Shown here: in pieces, positions 54,797-64,000 of the stretch
How positions within the stretch are numbered: position 1 is the stretch's first letter
Layout: the number at the start of each line of letters is the position of its first letter
From: Rehmannia glutinosa
Lineage: Eukaryota; Streptophyta; Magnoliopsida; Lamiales; Orobanchaceae
DNA: 64,000 nt
Reading direction: 5' to 3'
Assembly: GCA_016081115.2 (NCBI GenBank)
Contig: CM071935.1
Span: forward strand, 22,672,653 to 22,736,652
The notes under the pieces: model-generated
Database searches by the model: none
Seen by the model: the letters and a program-made list of their open reading frames with translations, nothing else
What the model was told of the DNA's origin: nothing
Translations under genes and position numbers: made by a program

Positions 54797-56339
54797 TGTA
54801 GGTCCCAAGGGGTGTAAATGTAAGGTTTAGAAAGGGGGGTTGAATAAACCTTACCAAATTTTCGATTTAGTCCTTTTAAATATTCAGAGTTGATACTACA
54901 CAGCTGAGTCCTTGATGGATAGTCAATTTAGTCACTCGGTAGAGTTAATCTCTCAATGAGACTCAGCGAAATTTTGTTGATGGAATAACTCAGTTGTTGG
55001 CTCGAAATTAACTCGATTGTGGTTTTGTTTTTATTGGAAGACTTAACACCCTTAAGTTTGATTAAGCAAGAATTTAGTGCTTGGTTTAGTACTTATAAGT
55101 TATTAAGTGGATAGCAAATTTATCGTGAGATATAAGCGATTAAAAATGCAAGAATTAAGGTCTTTGAAAAGTAAATGACACAATGAAATTTTTATAGAGG
55201 TTCGAAGATGGGGTAATTCTTCTACTCCTCTCTTCTCCAACTCTGGAGGAATCCACTAGGTAATGATCAGTTTACAAAGTGGTAACAGTCCATATACAAG
55301 TCTTGATCACACGGCCGACTTGATCCTTTGGGACTCGATGCCTGAGACGCCTTGATCACTCGGTGGCTTCTCGTGCGACTCGGCTTCTTCTTCACAGGCG
55401 TTGCCTTGCTACTACTGACTCACTTGCTCAAGCTCTTTGGATTTGATCACGAAGCCCTCCACAAGCTTAAGACTTGGTTCAACCTTGAACCTTCCTACAA
55501 TCATTCTGGAATGTAGACCCCTTGTTTTCGAGTATTTTCCTCTTCAACCTGATTGAAGTTATCTTTCCTTCACATGTGAGTGTTGGATTGATGTTCTTCG
55601 TAATGTAGGCTTGAGGATTGAGAATGTTTGATTTTTCTAATATGCTTGTATATCTCACATGTGTATCATTCTTCTCAAACAAACTCCTCAGCCTTTTATA
55701 GTGAACTTTCAAAAATTTGCCCGTTGAAGAGATAGGCTTATTTTTGAAAGTCACTTGCGATCGTTGGCTTGTCTTGTTGCGATTCTTGGAATTGCCATTT
55801 CCTCGTATGAATTGTTCTTTCACCTTTTCGAGTTCGACACGGTGTGGTGCTTCCCATTGGTTCATTTCTTTTGCACGCTTCGGGGGTGAGCACTCGAGAA
55901 AGGTGGTGTGGAGATATTACTTGTTTAAGTAAATCTCTTGATTTACGGCAACGATTCTTTTACGATTATCTCGACTTGATTTGCATTTCCTTGCTTTCCC
56001 AGGTGACTTAGAGTCGACTTCCAATCATTGGATGACTCTTTGTCACTTCAACTTGAGACTTGGCTTTTCTTGAGTTGACTTGACGATGCTTTACTGTTTG
56101 CATCTCATTGCTTCTCTGATAGAGTTCTGTCTACTCTTCTTTGCCATACTCAATTTGTCTCGCGTGAGTCTTCCTTCAAGTCTTGATTGTCTTCTTGCAT
56201 GTTAGGGCGTAGCTGACTTAACTCAGCTTGGCCAGCTCTATTTATTACAATGCATTTTACAACAAGAATTGGGGTGCCAACTTTCTATTCTAAGTTTTAC
56301 ATGGCATTCATCAAAATCTAAACAATAAAATTCCTAACA
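54797..56339 (-). repeat. 5' LTR of element C
   Basis: 1543 bp, partner of 42301-43835. TATA box at about 55692-55701 (minus strand CTATAAAAGG). Primer site CAAGTGGTATCGAGCGG lies at 54780-54796 just inside. Confidence 0.92.
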
Positions 56340-56344
56340 TCATT

Positions 56345-56550
56345 GTATGATGCATAACTAATTGTACATCATCTAAAAACCATATAACGACAAAATGGTG
56401 TAACCACCTTCCCATAATGACGCCCTACAATCATGGACGTGATAAAGATCACATTTCCATAACTGAATTGTGCACCATTATAATAGCTGAACTATGCACC
56501 ATTTAATAACTGACTGTGCACCATTTTATATCTAATAGTGCATCATTGTA
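56345..56550. repeat. Composite tandem repeat, right part after element C
   Basis: It continues the array that C interrupted: the next GTGCATCATTGTATAACTAA word is at 56538, about 203 bp after the previous one once C is removed. The array stops abruptly near 56550, where element D sequence begins. Confidence 0.8.
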
Positions 56551-59209
56551 TAACTAATTGAATCTCATGGGAGCCGTCTTCTCACTGACTTGACTAAGAG
56601 ATTTGTGAAAATCCTCAGTTGTGTCCATCGAAGGATCATCATGTTGAACGGGCTCAGCTTCATCTTCCGATCCTAAAAATATTACGTCAATATTTTTTTC
56701 GGAGTCGTGAAGGGCACCAATAATATCTTCCATTGCTACACCTTCAAATAGAGGGATGTTCTTGTTTCCATCATCTTTACCAAGGGAAGTCTCAACCTCC
56801 CGTTGGCCTTCAAAACCACCAGCAGTCTCCACTGCTGCCGGGCCTTTAGTAATCCCTTCGACAGTCTCAACTATCTTAGGGTCTTCTAAATTCCCTTCGA
56901 CAGACTCAGCTGTCTTGGGGTCTTGGACATTGGCATCCAGAGGAGTCTCAACTCCTTGGATTACACTTTCAGAGCCCAGAGTGTTAACTCCCAGGGCTTC
57001 ACCATCCTTTGCCTCAGCTGTGATAGCAGCATCATCGGCCTTCAAAGCAGAAGACATTTCGGCTGAGACAAACTCAACTGCTGAGCTTTGTCAATGTCAC
57101 TCTGCTGTTTTGCAAATTCTTTCTCACCTTCGGCTCCTAACTCCATTTATGTGTCTCCCACAGAAACCTCCAACCTATCTGTGGTGGAGAGAGTTTCCCC
57201 CTCAGCTGGCACACTAGCTGAGTGAGTAAGAGTGGGGTCACTCTGCTCCAGAGATGCGGCTTTGTCCTCTGAGTGTTCAGCCGCTGGGGCAAGTGTGAGA
57301 ACACCTTCTTCAGGGGTTGGCTTAGCTTGGGTGCCCAATTCCCAGCTTCATCGCCATCTCCTTGGGAGCCATTCTCTGATTGCACGGGGGACGTGGCTGC
57401 AGCAATGTCCGTCGCAATTTGCTGTGCCACTCCCAAAGGACCAGTTTGCAGAAGAGTTTGGGAGGACTCTCCTGGGCCTTCTAGTAAGCGTTTCTCGTGC
57501 ATGGCTTTGGATTCCTGTAAATGCGCACATCTTGAATTTCTCCAAGGCTCGGGCTTGCTCGACAACTCTCTCATTTTCTTCCTTTTTGAGAATGCGAAGG
57601 ATGTCTAAGCAATTTTCTTCATTGAGGGCAAATCGGACATCATTTACGTAGAGGAATCGGAGAAGCTTTTCTTCTTCTTCAATGAACTCAGGGTGAGTGA
57701 ACTGTACCCTTGAGTGATCCAACTGCTATGCTCTCCTCTCTCTTAAGCGTCTTTGAATATCAGGATAAACTGGAGAATACATAATCACATCATCATCATC
57801 ATCATCGACCTCATCTCCAGTTTCCAGAATGGGAGGTAAGAGACCTTGTTCTTCCTCAGATGCAGCACCATTAGTTATAGGAGGGGAGATAACTCTTTCA
57901 ATATCAGGCTTAGTTGTCTCGGCTGCTTCACTTTCCTCAGTTGTTTTCCTCATAGTTGGGTCTTTGGCGGATCTCTACTAATCATCATCAGCAGACTGCA
58001 TCGATACATCAACAATTTCCGGAGACTGGTCTTCTTGATCACTAGCGATCTCGATTGCTTTCTCCGATTGAGTACAGTTAATTGCCTTTTCAAGCTCAGT
58101 TGCTTGAGCAGTAGTCTCTCTTCTTGGGGTGAACCAGTGGAACTTCTGGTTCTATCTCAGCAGATTCATCAGAAGTAGGGATTTGGATACTCTTCTTAGA
58201 GGTAGGTGCATTCCTTGACTTGACAGTCCTCTTCTTGTTTATGACAGGGGAGGGAATATGGTGTTGCTCCTCTATCTCGGCTGTGTGGGCAGGAGTCTTG
58301 GTTGCGCGGGCAGGAACTTTGGACTTTGCTACGGGAGCAGGGGCTTTCTTTGACTTGGCTGCAGGGGCAGGAGTAGGCTTGGATACCGCAACATTCTTCT
58401 TTGGTGGAGGAGTCTCAGCTGCATCTTCAGGATCAGCTGATTCCCCCTTACTGGTATCAACCTTTCTGGCGTGGGCCTTCTTCTGGGCACTAGAGAGATT
58501 TGCCCTGAACATCTTCTTATTAACATGGAAGGGCTTTCCATGACGGAGAGCAATGCCCTTTACCTTCATAAGATGGCCAATCACAAGGCCATAGCCCAAT
58601 GAGCATCCAAAGGATCCGTCCTCCTTAAAGGTCCTGTTCAGCACATTATGGAAAAGTCTGTTGTAAACAAACTCAGGCCAATTAACTTTCTTTCCTTGCA
58701 TGATCGCATCCATCACGATCAGCTTAGTTTTGGGCAGTTTATTGAAGCTTCCAAATTTCATGTCAACACACTTCGAGACGACGTCCATCAGCTTGTGATA
58801 GTCATCCTTCTTGGACATATAGACCACTTTCGCACCACACTCAGGCTTGGCAATTTCTATCCAAGCCGCAACTAAGTCGACATCTCATAGATGTTTTTCA
58901 AGCCCTCCACGGGCAACAAACAGTGCTCAGTGAGATCTTTGAAATTGAGTTTAATGACCTTGCTGTGGACGGAAGATTTGATCTCGTCGTCCTGCACTTC
59001 TGCATTTACATAAAACATAGCGACCTCCTCGAGGTACGTATGAGTGTATTCCATTGTCAAAAAGTCCTTCAAGCCGGACTTCTCCAACATTTCAGCTATC
59101 TTCTTGAATAGGGTCTCATGATACCCTGCTTGATCATTTCTTCAAAATCCCCTGAAGAACCAGTGTGGATTTGCTTTGAGAGCTTCACGAAATTGTACTT
59201 TGGGGCCAT
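56551..59209 (-). pseudogene. Additional reading frame of element D, truncated at its 3' end
   Basis: Start MAPKYNFVKLSKQIHTG at 59209. Segments in order: N-terminal part with LKDFLTMEYTHTYLEEVAMF (about 59040) and FKDLTEHCLLPVEGL; a conserved block NWPEFVYNRLFHN and GSFGCSLGYGLVIGHLMKV (58600-58690); a Pro/Ala/Lys-rich linker with PAPAAKSKKAPAPVAKSK-like repeats (58240-58420); an acidic part with six Asp (57790); a coiled-coil-like segment (FIEEEEKLLRFLYVND, 57650); and an acidic tail with repeated PKxxExVEG units (56780-56960). Stops and frameshifts occur near 59110, 58870, 58095, 57725 and 57137. The last codons run into the tandem repeat, giving an accidental stop. It is absent from A and F; its function is unknown. 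Confidence 0.7.
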
Positions 59210-59764
59210 TTCCATAGTTTTTACCAATTAAAATATGAAAAACTTGCTTGATAGAGACTAGGGTTCGCACAAAGTTTCAGAGAAAAATACTTCTTTTGCT
59301 TGAAGATGAATAGTTCGCGTGAGGAGAGAGAAATGCGAAGTTCCGTATATAAGGGATGTGAAAGGACATATTTCGGATTTTGAAATTTTGATCAAAATCA
59401 ACGGCTAAGATTAGAACGTCTAAACCGCATTTAATTCCCCGCATTAAATGCACCAGCATTTATATCCAATCATATGGTTTACTCTGCAGCTTTTACTGTG
59501 AATGTAATTATTACGCTGACGTCATCCTTAAAAACATTCCCGCTCAATTAAAACGACTGCGTTTTTGTCACTTAGCTCATAAATGATTTAGCTTATATCC
59601 AAAGTGACTTAACTCTGCTTCCCTCTTCTCATGAAGTGACTCATCTGTCAGCTAACTCGACACAGCTGTCTTTCCGATAAGGCTGTTTCACTTGGCTGAA
59701 ATGTGAAACTTGCTCTACTTCCATTTTCTCATCTTCTTTCTCTGCTGATTGAGTCTTCTGAGTT
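59210..59764 (-). promoter_or_regulatory. Spacer with likely internal promoter upstream of the additional frame of D
   Basis: On the minus strand CCCTTATATACGGAA (59341-59355) is a good TATA box. It is followed by a CT-rich leader with TTTCTCTCTCCTCACG and by the ATG 135-140 bp further on. The arrangement is conserved in position in C. It suggests separate transcription of the additional frame rather than readthrough from pol. Confidence 0.5.
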
Positions 59765-61157
59765 TCAACTCAGCTCAATTAACCCTAACTCATTTTTGAG
59801 CTCTTCAAACCTTGATTCACATAGAGGCTTTGTGAATATATCAGCTAACTATTTATCAATTGAGATGTATTCCAAGGTGATGTCTTTCTTTTCAATATGA
59901 TCTCTTATGCAATGATATTTGACATCAATGTGCTTTATTCTAGAATGCAACACAGGATTCTGAGTGATTGCAATAGCACTAGTGTTATCACACATAATTG
60001 GACTTTCTCTTTCTTCAATATCATAATCTCTCAGCTGTTGTCTCATCCATAAGACTTGGGCACAACAACTGCCCGCAACTATGTACTCTACTTCAGTTGT
60101 GGATGTGGCAATTGAATTTTGTTTCTTACTGAACCAAGAAACCATTCTATTTCCGAGCATTTGACATGTACCAGAGGTACTCTTTCTGTCAACTCTACAT
60201 CCAAAGATAGTGCGAGTCACGAGTAACCAATCAGCTTGAATCCACCTTCCTTTGGATACCATAAGCTAACTTCCGGCATCCCTTCAAATATCTTAGGATT
60301 CCCTTAGCTGGCACCATGTGGCTCTCCTTTTGGTGCAGATTGACATCTTGCGCATACACCTACTGCAAATGTTATATCTGGCTTGCTGGCTGTTAAATAG
60401 AGCAATGACCCAATGAGATCTCTATATCTGGTTTGATCAACAGCTTTGCCATCTGCATCCATGTCCATCTCGACTCAAGTATTCATTGGAATTTTCACAG
60501 AAGACTTCTCTTCCATACCAAATTTCTTCATCAAATCTATGGTATATTTTGTTTGACTTATGAAGGTTCCATCCTTCATTTGCTTGACTTGAAGTCCTAG
60601 GAAGAAAATCAGCTCTCCCATCATGCTCATCTCAAATTTACCTTGCATGAGGTTGAGAACTTGTCACACAGCTCTTTATTTGTGGAACCAAAAATGATAT
60701 CATCCACATATATTTGAACAAGTAGTATAATGTCCCCATCTTGAATTCTGAAGAGTGTTCTATCAACTTTTCCTTTGGTGAATCCATTGTCAGTAAGAAA
60801 TTGAGACAATGTATCATACATGCTCTTGGTGCTTGTTTTCTACTTAAAACCTGGAGGTTGTTCAACATAGACTTCTTCCTCTAACAGTCCATTCAGAAAT
60901 GCACTCTTCACATCCATTTGATACACAGTGAAGTTCTTATGTGCAGCATAAGCAAGAAACATCCTTATTGCTTCTAATCTTGCAACAGGGACAAAGGTTT
61001 CATCAAAATATATACCCTGTTCTTGGCAATACCCTTTGGCTACCAATCTTGCTTTGTTTCTTACAACAGATCCTTCCTCATTTTGCCTGTTGATCATGCA
61101 TCTATTTTGAGTATAGCATTCTGTGTTAATGGCTTCAGCCCAAAATCTCTTAGGCAA
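59765..61157 (-). pseudogene. pol: RT and RNase H region of element D pol, fused to integrase by deletion
   Basis: The RT part starts within a frame that runs directly from integrase (MPKRFWAEAINTECYTQNRC) into RT (VVRNKARLVAKGYCQEQG), so the integrase C-terminal part, the linker and the start of RT are deleted near 61085. RT continues with VYQMDVKSAFLNGLLEEEVY; a second small deletion near 60840 removes the ALYGLKQ block. The active site VQIYVDDIIFGS is intact near 60700. RNase H follows (TSGTCQMLGNRMVSWFSKK, STTEVEYIVAGS) and the tail ends with a stop at 59765. Confidence 0.88.
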
Positions 61158-62170
61158 TCCAACTTTTCATGTTGTAACATCTTGTTCTTATGCCATCTCT
61201 AACATTTAACATGGTCCTTCCAACTTCCTTGAGAGTTCTATTCATTCTTCAAAGAACTCTATTATGTTGTGGAGTCATTAAAGACCACATGGTGATAACT
61301 CATGATCAATTCCATTTTCAATACAATACTGAGTTATTATCCCATTGACAAACTCTTTGTTCCTTATATGAAAGATCTTATTTTTATAATGGTTTGCCTC
61401 TTTTCATTTTGAACTCTTTTCATTAGTGGATGGTAAACTCGCAAAGTTTCCTTTTTTACACATGAATATTGCCCATGTATATCTTGAATAGTCATCCACC
61501 ACCACTAAGGTGTATTTCTTTCCACTTATCTTTTTTGGCTCAATGGACCAAATAAATCCATATGCAATTGAGATGTAATATCCTTGTTGAAAGAAATCGC
61601 TTATCCTTGAATGGAGACTTTATTTGCTTTCCCATCACGCATGCATCACATATACTTTCTTTCTTGTACACTGAGTCTGGCAATCCTTCTACACAATGAC
61701 TCCTTGCAAGCTCGTTGATTATCTTGAAATTCAGATGAGACAGTTTCTTGTGCCACAACCAACTTGATTCGGTTGTGCTCTTTGCTAACAGACAAGTGCT
61801 TGGTGTAGCAGTAGACCAATCTACCACATACATATTCTTTGCTCTTGATCCTTGTAGCACTATTTCATTTGATTGATTGACATCTTTGATCTGGCACACT
61901 CCCATGTTGAATCGAACATTGTAGCCTTTATCACAGAGTTGGCTGATGCTTAACAGGTTGAAGTTGAGGCCTTCAACGTAAGCAACATCTGTGATTTCCA
62001 ATCCAGTTTTCTTGATAGATCTTGTGCCTTTGATTTCCCATGGAGCTTCATTTCCTCCAAATATGACTTTTGCACCTCTAATCTCCTTGAATCTTGACAG
62101 ATATTTCTTGTTTCCTGTCACATGTCTGGAACAGCCACTAACAGGTTCCTTTGGCACTCAACTGTTCCTT
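61158..62170 (-). pseudogene. pol: Protease and integrase region of element D pol
   Basis: The frame at 61540-62157 begins PVSGCSRHVTGNKKYLSRFK; the catalytic Asp expected before SGC is lost. It continues through VIFGGNE, NLLSISQLCDKGYNVRF and the intact integrase zinc part (WHKKLSHLNF, then ICDACVMGKQIKSPFKD). The D-D-E core that follows (61180-61540) is present as broken pieces such as VVVDDYSRYTW near 61490. Confidence 0.85.
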
Positions 62171-62919
62171 GAACCTGCAATCAAGGAAATCAGTTTTTAG
62201 GTACCCATACTTGCGTGGGTCCTGAGAGGTTAGTGCTATAAGATGATCCTACCAACCTATAGCCAAAAGACTTGACTCTAAGAGGTTGCCATCTATCAGT
62301 ACCATAATCATAGTGCACATTAGCAAATTTCTTGGGGGTTTTAGTTTCATACAACTGTCTCTTTTGTCTGTATGCCTGTGTTTATGTTTTAGCAATTGCT
62401 TTCTTGGGGTAGTTGTGGTATTTCTGAGTGTAGTGATTGGGTGCGTATGTGTGCTGATAATAGCTCTTTTGCCTTTGGAATGACCTTTGCTGAGGTTTAT
62501 ATCTTTGCCATTTTGGCTTATATTCCATAGGTCTTTGCTGATATTTCAAATCAGCATAGTTTGGATAGTTTCTACCATTCCCATCATGTGTGTTTCTCTG
62601 ATGAAATTTCTTTGTGCTTTGGAGCGAATGTGGGTACATCATTTGGTGTTTTGGTTTTTTTATTTAAGTGTTTAATATCAATTTTTTTTAAATAAATTTT
62701 ATTTTTCTTTTTGGAGATGCTTCATTACTTGAAGATCCTTTTTCAAAATCACTCTTTGAGTTTTTCATGCACAAAGGAATTAAATCCTATGCCTGTCTTA
62801 TCTCCACATTCTTTTTGACTCATAATAAGATCATCCAATGATTTTGATGCCTTTGTAAATGAGGCAATCACATTTTTGAGATCTTTTTCCCTCTTTTCTA
62901 TAGCCTCTAACTCTGCTAT
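62171..62919 (-). pseudogene. gag: C-terminal part of gag of element D
   Basis: Only the end of gag remains: a coiled-coil segment (AELEAIEKREKDLKNVIASF near 62880) that is cut by the LTR at 62920, then SQKECGDKTGIGFNSFV, and a basic, Gln/Tyr-rich tail (YQQRPMEYKPKWQRYKPQQR, 62382-62642). An AT-rich stretch near 62655-62710 replaces about 60 bp of coding sequence compared with C. Confidence 0.78.
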
Positions 62920-64000
62920 TGTAGGTCCCAAGAGGTGTAAGTAAGGTTTAGAAAGGGGGTTGAATAAACCTTACAAACTTTTTGATTTTAGTCATTTTAA
63001 AATATTACGAGTTAATTACACGGCTATGTTTTCTTGGACAGCTAAGTTAGTTAATCATCGAGTTAGCCACTCAAATATGACTAATTTCAGAGTGTTGATA
63101 GAATAACTCAGTTGTTTAGTCTAAACCTTAACTTTATTCATTTGTGATGAGTGTTTTTTTGGAAGACTTAACACCCTTGAATTTGATTTAAATATGTTTT
63201 AACACTTGATTTTAGCACTTAGTTATTTATCGGTTGTCTCAACACACACAATGAAATTTCTACCATTCCCATGAAGGCAAATTATCAGCAGATATAAGAT
63301 CAATGTGCAGAAATGTAAATATGTTGAAATGTAAATGACACAAGCAATTTTTATAGAGGTTCGAAGATAGGGTAATTCTTCTAATCCTCTCTTCTCCAAC
63401 TCCTGGAGGAATCCACTAAGTAATGATCAATTCACAAAGTGGTATCAGTCTAGAGACAAGTCTTGATCACACATTTGATTTAAATTTGACTTGCTCCTTG
63501 GACTCGATCCGGAGATCAATCACACTTGGTCACACAATTTTTATGGCTTCTCGTCGACTCTAATCCTTCTTCCGAGGGGGCAAGTAATCTTGCTACTTCA
63601 GCTCACCTTCTTAAGCTTCTTGGATTTGATCACGAAGCCCTCCAATAACTTGAGATTGGTTCGACCTTGAACCTTCCTACAATCCTCCTTGGAAAGTAGA
63701 CCCCTTTTGATTCTTCAAAAGTTTCCTCTTCAATAGTTTGAAGTTATCTTTCCTTCACAGCTTTGTGTTGGATTGATGTCCTTCGAGATTTAGGCTTGAG
63801 GATTTTGCTTGAATAACTTGAGAATATTTTGCAGGTTACAGTTTGAATAATACTTGCTCGTTCGTGGTTCAGGTAACCTTTTCTCAATTAGATTCCTCAG
63901 GCTTTTTAGTGTACATATGAAATTTTGCCCATTGAAGAGATAGGCTGATTTCAAATGTCACTTTTGTTCGTTGGCTTGTCTTGTTGCAGTTCTTGATTTT
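62920..64000 (-). repeat. LTR of a further copia element E, running out of the window
   Basis: In minus orientation the LTR ends TTGGGACCTACA at 62920, as in C, and shows the same order of blocks (GTTGAATAAACCTTA, GGAAGACTTAACACCC, TTTTTATAGAGGTTCGAAGAT, CCTGGAGGAATCCACTA), but with clear divergence and an extra block near 63235-63265. It abuts gag coding sequence of D without primer site. It is best read as the 3' LTR of an element inserted in D; the alternative is D's own 5' LTR after an internal deletion. Confidence 0.75.

Larger units (their letters stand above)
42301..56339 (-). mobile_element. Element C: 14-kb Ty1/copia LTR retrotransposon with additional reading frame
   Basis: Perfect TCATT duplications flank it (42296-42300 and 56340-56344). 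LTRs are 54797-56339 (5') and 42301-43835 (3'), ends TGTTAGG and CCTACA in minus orientation. Primer site TGGTATCGAGC follows the 5' LTR; the polypurine tract AAAAAGGGGGAAATT precedes the 3' LTR. Internal order: gag, protease, integrase, RT, RNase H, then a very long additional reading frame. This plan, and the gag and pol motifs, suggest the SIRE/Maximus lineage (inference). All reading frames are broken. Confidence 0.93.
56551..62919 (-). mobile_element. Element D: truncated copia element related to C
   Basis: It holds, in minus order, the end of gag, protease, integrase, RT, RNase H and an additional reading frame, all close to C but with better kept coding. No 3' LTR is present: the additional frame is cut at 56551 against the tandem repeat. 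On the other side the gag coiled-coil coding sequence is cut at 62919/62920 by an LTR without a primer site between, so the LTR most likely belongs to another element (E). Confidence 0.88.

Noticed and set aside
1..64000. tRNA or rRNA genes, and intact host protein genes
   Set aside because: Looked for tRNA-like A/B box arms, rRNA words and long spliced frames outside mobile elements; none could be supported.

Overview
This is eukaryotic nuclear DNA from a flowering plant, most likely a eudicot. The evidence is the AT-rich GT-AG introns, a plant-type Helitron with its RPA-like companion gene, Ty1/copia retrotransposons primed by initiator-tRNA-Met, and hAT- and Mutator-type short elements. 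I see no intact single-copy host gene; almost everything is mobile DNA in decay.

Layout. 1-1346 is non-coding. 1347-3771 is a degraded RPA1-like gene and 8399-13788 a degraded Helitron Rep-helicase gene on the same strand; together they look like the coding part of one autonomous Helitron, with AT-rich DNA, diverged tandem repeats and a palindrome between. 14084-14743 is a hAT-type short element with an 8-bp target duplication. From about 14984 to 40003 a TIR element of only about 1.6 kb has been inflated to 25 kb by LTR elements: A (15638-31569, + strand, gag-pol), which itself contains F (22668-30140, + strand, GTTTA duplication), and B (32232-39723, - strand, GATAT duplication). 40235-41153 is a Mutator-like short element with a perfect 10-bp duplication. 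41876-42300 is a composite tandem repeat, continued at 56345-56550 after being split by element C (42301-56339, - strand, TCATT duplication), a 14-kb copia element with gag, pol and a very long additional reading frame. 56551-62919 is element D, a truncated relative of C, and an LTR of a further relative, E, begins at 62920 and leaves the window.

How the parts relate. A, F and B are one extended copia family: shared LTR plan, shared U5 hairpin next to the primer site, shared GACCGGTC palindromes upstream of the TATA box. B and F share the same gag deletion, so they descend from one non-autonomous lineage; B carries an unrelated reading frame where pol should be. C, D and E are a second family with an additional reading frame downstream of pol that seems to have its own TATA box.

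The most interesting signal is in the LTRs of A, F and B: an array of five to seven short hairpins whose five-base loop (GTGGT) is nearly invariant while the stems change in a base-pair-preserving way, lying between the TATA box and AATAAA, so probably at both ends of the genomic RNA. A second signal is that paired LTRs differ mainly at particular methylatable motifs (CAG/CTG in C, ACCGGT in A, B and F), which is either biology or a sequence-quality artefact.
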